In this document: piece by piece, positions 1 to 7,423 of the stretch
Numbering within the stretch: position 1 is the first letter of the stretch
How the letters are laid out: each line of letters starts with the position of its first letter
Source of the DNA: Gracilaria caudata
Taxonomy: Eukaryota > Rhodophyta > Florideophyceae > Gracilariales > Gracilariaceae
Length of the DNA: 13,518 nt
Direction: 5' to 3'
NCBI GenBank assembly: GCA_030374735.1
Contig: JASCIV010000719.1
Location: forward strand, 1-13,518
The notes under the pieces: model-generated
What the model saw: the letters and a program-made list of their open reading frames with translations, nothing else
Databases searched by the model: none
Told to the model about the DNA's origin: nothing
Made by a program: the position numbers and the translations under genes

Positions 1-2040
1 CCCGTTTGGGAAAGATACGGAGAGAGCCACCCAAGGGGTTGGTGTCCGTCTAGCATTCGCGCCCGCACGAGGCAGAATAAATACCCGGATCCTGTGCAGA
101 GCTGCACAAGACCGGAGGCATCCCTCAGCAGAGTCTGCTAGGGTCTTTGTGCCTGCTCCTTCGCCTTTGCCGCGAGCGCGCGACCGTCCTCTTTGCGCAG
201 CGTGATCGATCAACAGAGCCTTGTATTTTCTAGTGAGATCTGGATCGTACGGTGCAACTCTCAAGTCGTCTTCCTCTCTTCTCCGGTAAGTTACCCGGTT
301 CTTGGTCTCACTGATTGTAGTCTGAGGGGCTATCTCTTGCCTGTCATATCCGAATCGACAGTTTCCATCACGAGAACGACCACGGTAGTAGGGAGAGTGC
401 ATATGTATGTTGAACCGCTTCACCAATTCCTTCAGCTGTCGATCCTCTGGAGAAGAACCGCAAGGAAATTCGGCTTTGATCAAGCTGTCAATCACCTCAG
501 GGTCCTCGATGGGCCCCCCTTCTAGCCAAAGTAGAATATGGTGATGTGGAGTGTTTCTTTCCTGGAATTCCAGTTTGGCCGCAATGCCGAGGCACTTCAG
601 ACCAAATATCTCCTCGGATTTGTTCTGCAAGTCCTTCATGAATGAGTTTGCATACTGGTTGTAAACTCTCGCGATCAAGTCAGGCCTATCGAAAGGGCGA
701 GATCTGTCACCTTGAGGAGCAAAAGCGCCAGTATTATCGCTGTCCATCCCAAGGCGTTTCATTTCCTCCCGCCACACGTTCATTGTGACTGTGATGAACA
801 ACGCTGGGGACCCTAGACGTGCTACCATTGCTTGCACGTCTACACGTTTCTCTCTCCAGTATGCCGGAGAGTTTTTGTGATTTCCGGGTAGACAGAGCTT
901 TCCAGGTGTTCCGATCTCATCTGTTCCTGTATGTGTCCCCTGTTGAAGTTCGTGTTCTTCCACCATTCTCATTTGTTCGGTTTCCAAGTACCGAAGTCTC
1001 AGATCCTCAATGTTCGTGTTAGTGCGAAGTAGCCACTGTTGCAGTAGAGTTCCAGAGTTGAGTAGGATATTGTCGGTGTACAACCGGCACTTAGAAATCT
1101 CAGCCCATGTTAAGAGTTTCTCATTGGCTTCTCTAGTCCTAAGTCCTCCTTCTCTGCTGGCATCTCTTGCATCGATGTAAGTGGCAGTATCATACGGAGT
1201 ATGGACATCTCCGTAAGGGTACAGCAGGGGAAACGCACAACGTTCGGCGTCCATGGAATCTGGCTTCAAACGTTTGTATTTTATCATTCGACGTCGAAGG
1301 CTTCCGGTAGACATATGATGTGAGTTTCGTCCTCCAATAAGCTGAGCGACCGGAGCTTCGGGTCTGAACAGCTCGGAAGGTTCGACGACAAAAGCTCTCA
1401 TTGCCAAAGGTCTGCCTCTGCTATCTTCCGGGAGTGGCCCTGATCCAGTGCTAACTTCGATTCGTGCCTCATGAGCTCCTTGGTAGTGGCGAACGACAAT
1501 AGCCCCGTCAGCCGCATCTTCTGAAATATCGACCGTGGATTCCTTGGCACTTGAACTTCTTCGCACGTTTTGAACGGATGTGAGCAAATTTCGGTATCTG
1601 TCACGCACTATGTCCGGTCTTGGCTGTAGGATTTCGTATAGCTTGGGAACCAAGTAACGAATGTTTGGGTTTCGGACCATTTTTCTCGTGCAATTTGATG
1701 AGTAGTCCCGAGGATCGAGTCTTGGAGGCCCTTCGGACCACAAATAAGTGTATTGCACCTCTCTGCTTGGAACAGAGAGCGATATGCTTCCTTGAAGTCG
1801 AAGGAACGACGGACCTCCACCGCGAACGTACTTCATATCCATGAATGTAACGACAGTTGCGAACAACACATTCAAATGAGTAGAGAGAGTTTGGAAGTAA
1901 CGTAGACGGTAAATCTCTTCCAGATGTGAATTGAAGTGACCTCTTTTGAATGTGATCCCAATGGATCTAGAGCTCTTGTACCCACAACAGGTTCTATCCG
2001 TTTCAGCACCAAGAAGAACAGTACCACAGTGCTTGCACAT
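1..2040 (-). CDS. Helitron replication initiator (Helitron_like_N), N-terminal part, open at left edge
   Basis: Helitron Rep starts rolling-circle transposition by nicking DNA with an HUH-type nuclease. The frame is stop-free for 680 codons from an ATG at 2040 to the window edge. In order I see a zinc-ribbon-like start (CKHC at residues 2-5, CCG at 18-20), LQG near 82, FPLLYPYGD near 270, FITVTM near 415, RPDLIARV near 452, the histidine motif HHHILLW at 499 (nt 546 downward), then CRFGYD, VTYRRR and VAPYDPDL up to about residue 608. These match, in the right order, the conserved blocks of Helitron N-terminal domains (family knowledge, not searched). After about nt 217 the frame stays open but I no longer recognise the family. 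The expected catalytic-tyrosine region and the helicase are not visible. The true start may lie further upstream in another frame (see 2041-2594). Confidence 0.85.
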   Translation of the reverse strand, partial: MCKHCGTVLLGAETDRTCCGYKSSRSIGITFKRGHFNSHLEEIYRLRYFQTLSTHLNVLFATVVTFMDMKYVRGGGPSFLRLQGSISLSVPSREVQYTYLWSEGPPRLDPRDYSSNCTRKMVRNPNIRYLVPKLYEILQPRPDIVRDRYRNLLTSVQNVRRSSSAKESTVDISEDAADGAIVVRHYQGAHEARIEVSTGSGPLPEDSRGRPLAMRAFVVEPSELFRPEAPVAQLIGGRNSHHMSTGSLRRRMIKYKRLKPDSMDAERCAFPLLYPYGDVHTPYDTATYIDARDASREGGLRTREANEKLLTWAEISKCRLYTDNILLNSGTLLQQWLLRTNTNIEDLRLRYLETEQMRMVEEHELQQGTHTGTDEIGTPGKLCLPGNHKNSPAYWREKRVDVQAMVARLGSPALFITVTMNVWREEMKRLGMDSDNTGAFAPQGDRSRPFDRPDLIARVYNQYANSFMKDLQNKSEEIFGLKCLGIAAKLEFQERNTPHHHILLWLEGGPIEDPEVIDSLIKAEFPCGSSPEDRQLKELVKRFNIHMHSPYYRGRSRDGNCRFGYDRQEIAPQTTISETKNRVTYRRREEDDLRVAPYDPDLTRKYKALLIDHAAQRGRSRARGKGEGAGTKTLADSAEGCLRSCAALHRIRVFILPRAGANARRTPTPWVALSVSFPNG

Positions 2041-2594
2041 ACGAATTCGAAGCACCCATCCAAAGTCTCGAAGGGAACATCGAGTTGATCGGTGTCCGGA
2101 ATCACCGCATATACCACAGCAGCTGGTATTGTATCCGGGATTAGCTGATACTCAGGGTCTGAAAAGCTTGGACGTCCTCCAAGTCGAATGCTTTCGGCCT
2201 TCGCATCCCAAACATATTTTGCACCCCAATGAATTCCGCGGCGAGGTATCGCGGCAAACCGCATGACAGTTCTATCACGGTCACGAGTGATGCCAGCGGA
2301 ATTAGAAGAACTGATATAGAGTTCTTCAGGACTATGAGGCTCTATCACACTTTGAGTCACTTCAGTGGTAGTACCTATACCCATTTGCCCAAGCTCTGCT
2401 TCAAGGTTTGCCGGAATGAACTGCGACCGTTCAACACATCCTCGGCTTGTTCCAGGTCGTTGACCTCCACGACGAGACGGAGTTGTCTGCGAGGAAGAAG
2501 CAGCTCCACGTTGAGACAAAACTGGCTCCGTGCCGAGAGGAACTGGCTCCATGTCTTGAGGAACGGTCCTCGTACCGAGAAGAACTGGCCCCAT
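2041..2594 (-). CDS. Upstream frame to the Helitron Rep, possible N-terminal extension
   Basis: A second minus-strand frame opens with an ATG at 2594 and stays open to 1872, overlapping the Rep frame by one reading-frame step near 2045. Before the overlap its product looks protein-like: a low-complexity start rich in Gly, Pro, Ser and Gln, then a mixed segment containing GIHWGAKYVWDAKAES and ending near LDGCFEF, right where the Rep zinc ribbon begins in the other frame. A single frame step, or a splice using the GTATGT next to position 2045, could join the two. Below 2040 this frame is most likely just a shadow of Rep. I do not recognise a domain in it, and part of the N-terminus is encoded by a minisatellite. 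Confidence 0.4.
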
Positions 2595-2635
2595 GCCGAG
2601 AAGAACGGGCCTTGTGTCGAGATGAACTGACTCCC
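2510..2635. repeat. 21-bp minisatellite, six units
   Basis: Six consecutive 21-bp units start at 2510, 2531, 2552, 2573, 2594 and 2615. Each holds a version of GAGAAGAACTGGCCCCA. Because 21 is a multiple of three, every frame yields a 7-residue repeat; on the minus strand one frame gives SSRHGAS-type units beginning from an ATG at 2664, another encodes the Gly/Pro-rich start of the ORF at 2594. Copy-number change here would not break a frame. Confidence 0.85.
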
Positions 2636-2818
2636 TTCCTCGCAGAAAAACTAGAAGAACTCATGGTACACCGTTGAAGCACTTCTAGGTTGATGGCCGG
2701 GAAGAGTTGTTACTTTTGATATGCAAACGCCGCTTAAGTAGAATTTTGAGAGCAAAAGACATGATTTTCGGGGCAACTACGTAGAAAAATGGTTCTTGAC
2801 TCCACTGGTAAAGATTTC

Positions 2819-3030
2819 AAAATGATTTCGATGGTTGTCAGGCACCAAAAGTGATTTGGATGTTTGTAAGGCACCACACGTATTCCCACAAATAATTTGG
2901 ACGGTTTTCAGGCACCGAAAATGATTTCGATGGTTTTCAGGCACCAAACGTATTTCCAGAAATGATTTGGATGGTTCTCAGGCACCAAACGAATATTCAA
3001 AATTAAATGGAGATTCGTAAAGCACCATAC
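2819..3030. repeat. Degenerate tandem array with alternating 29/41-bp units
   Basis: The core GATTTGGATGGTTTTCAGGC is repeated with variation. The anchor GGCACC falls at 2841, 2870, 2911, 2940 and 2981, and AGCACC at 3020: steps of 29, 41, 29, 41 and 39 bp. The longer step carries an extra 12-13 bp like CGTATTTCCAGAA. Weaker relatives (ACGTATT near CAC) continue to about 3145. No gene is visible between 2683 and 3324. Confidence 0.85.
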
Positions 3031-3324
3031 GTATTATAAGCAATGCGTTGAATATTTTCGACGACGTGAGACATATTTAGGAACATCTGAAGATTTTTGA
3101 GACGGCATACCTAATTTCAGTGTTGTCAGAGACCAATACGTATTGCGGAAGGGAGCTGCGGAGACGGGGAACAGCATAGGTATTTTGAAAAAGATTGGGG
3201 CATCATACATAGGCATGACGATATCGAGCTGTGACTTGGAGATTCTTACCGGCTCTAACAGGACACATGCGCATGCGCTTAAATACCAAATTGGTCTCCA
3301 ACATTTTGAATGGTGCACATATAT

Positions 3325-3493
3325 ACGTATACTGGAGCGCGGTGTCTACGTATACTGTAGTGCAATGCAAACGTATAGTGGTGCATTGCATACATATACT
3401 GTAGTGCAGTGCATATGTATACTGTAATGCAGTGCATACGTTTGTTTTAGTAATGTGCATACGTTTGCACCGCACTACAATATACGTATGCAG
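3325..3493. repeat. ~23-bp tandem array just upstream of a TATA box
   Basis: ACGTATACTG-like cores occur at 3325, 3348, 3371, 3392, 3415, 3438, 3462 and 3484, separated by 21-24 bp, with GTGCAGTGCAT-like sequence between them. The core TACGTA/GTATAC is itself palindromic, so each unit resembles a binding site for a dimeric protein. The array stops about 35 bp before the TATA box at 3530, which suggests (inference) either an upstream activating array or the end of a repeat-rich element. Confidence 0.8.
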
Positions 3494-3529
3494 TGCTATA
3501 ATTCTAGAATCCCCTTTAGCAGCTGCGGG

Positions 3530-3537
3530 TATATAAG
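3530..3537 (+). promoter_or_regulatory. TATA box of the 127-residue gene
   Basis: TATATAAG lies 102 bp upstream of the ATG at 3639. An initiator-like TTCATTCT about 30 bp downstream (near 3559) would place the start of transcription there and leave a 5' leader of roughly 75-80 nt. The leader is A/C-rich with no upstream ATG after the predicted start, as expected of a eukaryotic mRNA leader. Confidence 0.65.
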
Positions 3538-3638
3538 TATTACAAAGTGCGGGATGACTTCATTCTACTCATCCGTACTCAGCGCAAACATCTACTGTTC
3601 AACCTCTACCGAGCAACAATCAACTAATCTCTTTTACT

Positions 3639-4022
3639 ATGTCGGATATGAGCCGTCGTGAAAAAGTCTACCTCGCGCAGTGTCGTTTGCGCGAGCGCCA
3701 GGACACGGTATTTCGCAAACTATGTGATTCTGTAGAAAAAATATCCGTAATTCACTCTGGTATGAAACAATTGGATATATCAAGCAAAAATCTAAATTGG
3801 TTTTACTTGGAGGAAGTGTTGCATTCCGTTTTTCGTCATATTGATACCATTTACTCGCATATGGAGGATTATAAATTGATCGGCCAAAGTGTTGAAGTAC
3901 GCCAGGCATCTCAGCTGGGCACGTGGGGCCCAAACTTGATATTGGACCTGGGAGCAAAGGAGGGTGGCTCTAGCACGTCTCACAAGTGTTCCACCGCAAG
4001 CACGGGAGCTGGTTCAAACTAA
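3639..4022 (+). CDS. Unrecognised 127-residue protein
   Basis: An ATG at 3639, behind a good TATA box and a clean leader, opens a 127-codon frame ending in TAA at 4022. The product begins MSDMSRREKVYLAQ. Residues 1-85 are charged and probably helical (RREKVY, RLRERQD, FYLEEVLHSVFRHI). The last ~35 residues are rich in Gly, Ser and Thr and look disordered. I see no signal peptide, membrane segment or known catalytic motif. It lies on the same strand as, and about 550 bp ahead of, the methyltransferase-like region, so the two may belong to one element. The function is unknown. The promoter context and base composition make it a better gene candidate than other frames of similar size here. Confidence 0.55.
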   Translation: MSDMSRREKVYLAQCRLRERQDTVFRKLCDSVEKISVIHSGMKQLDISSKNLNWFYLEEVLHSVFRHIDTIYSHMEDYKLIGQSVEVRQASQLGTWGPNLILDLGAKEGGSSTSHKCSTASTGAGSN

Positions 4023-4576
4023 ATGATCCAGATCGGTTAATTTAAGCGCCAAGTAGAAAACTGCTTTTACGCTAATTTTCAGAGGGGTCTCCTTCCTCGT
4101 TCTCATGGGAACCATTAGTACGGCTAGACAAGTCGAGTGGCAGTTCTCGCGGCCTTCGGCGACTAGCACGCGTAGCAGTCCGTAAGGAATCCCCCCCCCC
4201 CTTTCCTTGAGCAGATTTTGAAAATATGTGATTTGGGCACACGTTCGGACATTTCGATTTTGAACCATTGGCAGCCCTGCGGGCCTCTTTCAGAGTCTCG
4301 AGTGCGCACCTGCTTCCGAGTGCGTACCCGCTCCATCTCTCAGGTCTTTCACTCAAATCGTTCTCCCTGCTCATGCAGAGCTTTTGGCTCCCTTTTGAAT
4401 GCCTGAAAGGGTTTCCAGCTACGATCAAACGCATCGAACGCTCTGTTTTTTCTATTTGACGCGTCAAAGGATACGAGCTTGCACGAAAAATTACAAGCCA
4501 TCTTTCAGCCAGACATTAGCTCTCTGTTGTCGCGGAAAAAATCTCTTTCGTGTTCACAGAACATTGCGCCTCTAAA
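4023..4576. other. Spacer with an 11-C run and a 12-bp palindrome
   Basis: No gene is convincingly visible. A run of 11 C lies at 4191-4201. The perfect palindrome TTGACGCGTCAA lies at 4456-4467 and contains ACGCGT, the core of the yeast MluI cell-cycle box. It sits 110 bp before the next ATG, so it could be a promoter site of the following gene; no TATA box is evident there. A 131-codon minus-strand frame at 4072-4467 has no recognisable feature. Confidence 0.5.
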
Positions 4577-4789
4577 ATGTCGTTTGGAACTTACGGTTAT
4601 GGATTGTCTACGGGGTGGGGCGGAGGCAGTAGTTCTCAAACCGAAAATGCTAGGATGTTTACTACTGCGGATGTAGAATACAAATATAATCGAGGGTTGC
4701 AGCGCGTGTTGTCTTTTCCAGGGTACAGTGTCGATACAAGCAACTTTATTCGACTTCCAGCGGCTGTAGAGGAAACCTTTCGTATGTAA
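4577..4789 (+). CDS. Probable 5' exon or N-terminal piece of the PCIF1-like gene
   Basis: An ATG at 4577 opens a 70-codon frame starting MSFGTYGYGLSTGWGGG, a Gly/Ser/Tyr-rich tip, followed by a more ordered stretch with LQRVLSFPGYSVDT and RLPAAVEETF. It ends in TAA at 4787-4789, immediately after GTATGT (4782-4787), a typical 5' splice site. Without splicing, coding-like sequence continues in another frame from about 4780 (SYVIRIPYADKMSKHL, then IAKRLYWRYN) to a TAA near 4886. That suggests one frameshift near the TTTCG at 4778-4782 rather than the end of the gene. The order (helical linker, then methyltransferase core) would fit PCIF1-type proteins, but I cannot join the pieces with confidence. 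Confidence 0.45.
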   Translation: MSFGTYGYGLSTGWGGGSSSQTENARMFTTADVEYKYNRGLQRVLSFPGYSVDTSNFIRLPAAVEETFRM

Positions 4790-5021
4790 TTCGAATACCA
4801 TACGCAGACAAAATGAGTAAGCATTTAACAAGAAGCATTGTCGTTCAAGGAGAAATAGCAAAACGGCTGTATTGGCGATATAATTAGCACAGAATCAAAA
4901 CAATTGGATGTGGTCGTACAGAAGGAGGTCACAATCTAATCCAAATAAACTGGTAGTAGTGGAACCACTTCCGGGCTGTGATGAGCCGTCGTTTATGAAG
5001 CACCTTTGCAAAGCTTTGTAG
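4790..5021 (+). pseudogene. Broken linker of the PCIF1-like gene (frame changes plus TAG)
   Basis: Two frames look coding here. The first, up to about 4885, ends RLYWRYN; PCIF1-type proteins have a comparable RLF..LLRY stretch just before the methyltransferase fold. The second is the same frame as the methyltransferase ORF. It opens just after the TAA near 4886 and runs through KLVVVEPLPGCDEPSF to an in-frame TAG at 5019-5021, after which the frame continues. The TAG is also the end of a plausible 3' splice site (CAAAGCTTTGTAG), so part of this stretch could be an intron. The phase of the GTATGT donor at 4782 does not match an acceptor at 5021, so a single simple intron does not resolve the locus. 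Confidence 0.4.
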
Positions 5022-5837
5022 ATCAATATCTCCATTTACATTAAGGTTCACTTCTCATGGACACAGGGTTACACCAGTCCTCTACAGTTTATGGTGCCCA
5101 CTTCTTATGTTACGGTCGAATTGTTTGCAGATAGCTTAAATGAAAGCGGTGTATTGTCTTCGTATTGCAGTTTAGATGCAAATGATACTTGGTTCGGAAG
5201 TGTTGGTTTTTGGGAAGATTTTGAACACTCTGTCGAAGGTGCTGGTGGAAATCCGCCTTATGATATTTCGTTCTTGCAAACGATGATTACTGTGTTTGAC
5301 AGTGGAGCGCGTGGTACTGCTCCTTACTATCTTTGTGTAGTTCTTCCTCTCGGAAAGATGTACGAAGTAATATCGAGAACTTCTGGGCTGTCCTCGCAAG
5401 GTGTATTACTTGTTCGTATTCCACCAGGATGTCTGTCATTTGAAACACAAGAAGGGCACTTGTCCGCACTTAGAATTAGAAAGTATCCTGGCAATCAAGA
5501 GCTGGGTTTATTTACATGGCGTAATCGGCCATATCTAGAAAAGTTTCCGCCTCCATGCGATGTTGATCTTATGTATCTCAATTGGGTGGCCATTGCATGT
5601 CGTAATCCATGGAAGGTCAATGTGGATATTCGAGCCTTTGACATGGCATTTCCTCGTACACTTCGTGAGAGCAAGAACAGATTACACCAGCTGATGGTGC
5701 CGGGAAGCTTTACTCATCTCGGACAACATCGGGGGGAGAATGTCACTGACTCATATATGGTAAAAACCCAGTACATCCGTATGTTCTGCTGCGTCAAAAA
5801 GCTCCATCAGATCAAGATCCGATGGAAGAATATGTGA
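5022..5837 (+). CDS. PCIF1/CAPAM-like N6-adenine methyltransferase core
   Basis: Relatives of this family (PCIF1, CAPAM) methylate the cap-adjacent adenosine of mRNA, using S-adenosylmethionine and an NPPF motif. Here the frame enters at 5022 and the first ATG is at 5091. Counting from that ATG, I see VELFADSLN (9-17), SYCSLDANDTWFGSVGFW (24-41) and NPPYDISFLQTMI with N54-P55-P56-Y57 (nt 5250-5261), then a predicted strand YYLCVVLPLG. This is the order of the family: 'ELFASPLN', 'YCSAFPD..FGS.GSF.DF', 'NPPFDEELI..M'. NPPY instead of NPPF is common among amino-methyltransferases. The WW domain of animal PCIF1 is absent. From about 5751 on, the last ~28 codons are antisense to the neighbouring gene's 3' end, so the true C-terminus may be earlier. 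The family call is fairly sure; intactness is not. Confidence 0.72.
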   Translation: MNISIYIKVHFSWTQGYTSPLQFMVPTSYVTVELFADSLNESGVLSSYCSLDANDTWFGSVGFWEDFEHSVEGAGGNPPYDISFLQTMITVFDSGARGTAPYYLCVVLPLGKMYEVISRTSGLSSQGVLLVRIPPGCLSFETQEGHLSALRIRKYPGNQELGLFTWRNRPYLEKFPPPCDVDLMYLNWVAIACRNPWKVNVDIRAFDMAFPRTLRESKNRLHQLMVPGSFTHLGQHRGENVTDSYMVKTQYIRMFCCVKKLHQIKIRWKNM

Positions 5838-6356
5838 TTCGTTTAGCATGTTGTCAAGAGAGAGCTGGATCGTGTCCGTGTTGTCTACGTCCAAGGAAAT
5901 TGAGCATTCTTACGTGTCAATAACTGCAATCTCATCCCTGGTTTCTGATGGTGATTCAGTTTGTCTGAAAGGAGCTTCAAGTATATCGTTTTTGCATATA
6001 CGACTGTCGCAGTCGCATCCAATGCATTTGGAACCACGTTTAACACAAGAACATTACCTCGTATTTCATTTTCGCTTGCACCTACACTTTGCCAGAATTT
6101 CCTTCATTTTCTCTTCAATTGCGTTAACGTCTTCATCACGTTCTAGGAGAAGCGTTCCATCTGTATTAAAGCCTGACGCAGACTCGAAAAGCTGCATTGT
6201 CTCCGGGGAAAGATCCTCATTCTCGGCCTTCAGCCAAAAATAAACAAAATGTACTTCACTCTTCTCGCTTGAAGAACGACGTGCTCCGGAGGCGGAATAA
6301 GTTCTAACAGCGACTTGGCTGTATCAGAAACATATCGCCTGACATCATAGCGCCAT
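5751..6356 (-). pseudogene. C-terminal part of DUF6589/CXC-type protein: CXC zinc cluster, with frameshift and stops
   Basis: This is the 3' end of the long minus-strand gene. One frame (6356 down to about 6235) gives a helical stretch with SLLELIPPPEHVVLQARRVK, matching the 'LPPT..AL.QH..RA.YQ' block that precedes the cysteine cluster in this family. It shifts by one base at the T-run near 6236-6240 into a second frame ending at TGA 5751-5753. The cluster spans 6086-6009: CRCK, then CSC, then KRGSKCIGCDC, the spacing of a tesmin/TSO1- or MSL2-type CXC zinc domain. TGA (6066-6068) sits where the family has a cysteine and TAA (6054-6056) two residues on from NTR; another TAA is at 5910-5912. 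The 3' end overlaps the plus-strand methyltransferase frame by about 85 bp. Confidence 0.75.
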
Positions 6357-7423
6357 TATTTACATCCAATCTCATGTTCACTGACAAAGATTGATTTGGT
6401 ACGCCGCGTCAGATCAACCTCGCTGCAACCACTTGCCGACCATTCCTCTCTCAAACTCTCTCCTTCTGAGTAGTTCGCCAAGGCTTTAAAGCAGTGTTTC
6501 TCTAGGTATCCCAGAAGAGTTAACAGATCCAGAGTATTGGTTTCATCTGCATTATTTAAGGCCGTCAAGCTGCAGCGTGTCTTACGCAAGCTCTGAAGTA
6601 ATGCACATGAGAAACACCAAAAGTCCCCGCAGAAAAGTCACAACCTGCCATTGTGTACGAACTTCCAAGCATGGTAGGGCTGATGCTCTTCTGCAGAAGT
6701 TTGTGGGTTTAGTGCGTCTATATCGATGACGCTTTCATTTAGAACATGTATTACATTCGTATAACGAACACACTTCGAAAGCGCAAGAATAATTGTCACG
6801 TCTGTGTCTTTAGACACAAATACGGTAGCACAGTTCGCCCGCACAGTACAAGAGTTTCTCGAGTTCTCGTTCGAATAGGCAGGCAGAACGAAGCCCTTGA
6901 ACGCAGCGACAAAGCGGGTTTCAGATTCTCCATGCGTAAGACACTATTAAAATGTAATCCTGTTGAACTTGAGAACAGCAATGATCTATTCCTAGGAACC
7001 CGAAGTAGAAAGTTTTCGCCTTCAGATATTTGCGCATGCGAACCAGGCTGCAAACAGGACTCTGACGGTGGCCAACTGTATTCGCCTTGACTGTTCCAAG
7101 ATTTTGGCTTCATTGTCACTTCCCCACTTCTGGGTTCTTGTAAACATTCATCTTTTGTGGCAAGCTCCGCAGCAATGTCATTCGCTTCATTCCCAGGCAT
7201 GCCAGGTCAATGCTGAAGCACCCGCCATGCAAATATAGGTCCACGCTTCTATTGAGTTCTTTAGCAAGCTCAGTCACGGCAATTGCGCCACATAACAGGT
7301 GCAACGAGGAAATTGCGTCTCTCCTGCCCCTAGATGCCATCAATGTCCCCCAAGGAACATTAATTTGACGATGAAAACCCACAATTTCCAGTTCTGCTTC
7401 TCCACTTTGCTTCTCTCCTTGAT
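6357..7423 (-). pseudogene. DUF6589/CXC-type protein, middle part with DTDV motif, several frame changes
   Basis: No single frame is open, but recognisable blocks follow one another on the minus strand. From 7382 there is a frame with GRRDAISSLHLLCGA and SVDLYLHGGCF, where relatives carry an acidic block of the type 'VFD.Y...SIK'. From about 6930 to 6638 another frame holds CATVFVSKDTDVTIILAL, with DTDV at 6808-6797. Relatives have 'DTDVLVLLL' here, in a PIN-nuclease-like fold (my recall of the family). A further frame from 6589 to 6356 has LLTLLGYLEKHCFKALA and ends in a TAA (about 6356-6358) that interrupts the join to the next block. The 'GCDT' motif expected in relatives is not clearly present. 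This is the most decayed part of the gene. Confidence 0.6.

Noticed and set aside
193..525. 110-codon plus-strand frame
   Set aside because: It is antisense to the Helitron Rep histidine-motif region and lacks any feature of its own.
2447..2677. Plus-strand frame with REELAPC-type heptads that looks like a coiled coil
   Set aside because: The heptads simply reflect the 21-bp minisatellite; minus-strand frames there are equally repetitive and continue toward Rep.
3325..3493. CRISPR-like array
   Set aside because: Units are contiguous ~23-bp tandem copies with no distinct spacers, and the context is eukaryotic.
4072..4467. 131-codon minus-strand frame
   Set aside because: It has low-complexity, Arg/Ser-rich composition, spans the C-run, has no promoter or motif, and lies between two plus-strand coding regions.
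6054..6068. Reassigned genetic code (TGA as Cys, TAA as sense)
   Set aside because: Other long frames in the window end at normal TAA and TGA, and the same gene also has frameshifts, so decay explains the stops more simply.
5848..6243. 131-codon plus-strand frame rich in Ser and Phe
   Set aside because: It is antisense to the CXC domain segment, whose cysteine spacing is far better evidence of coding on the minus strand.
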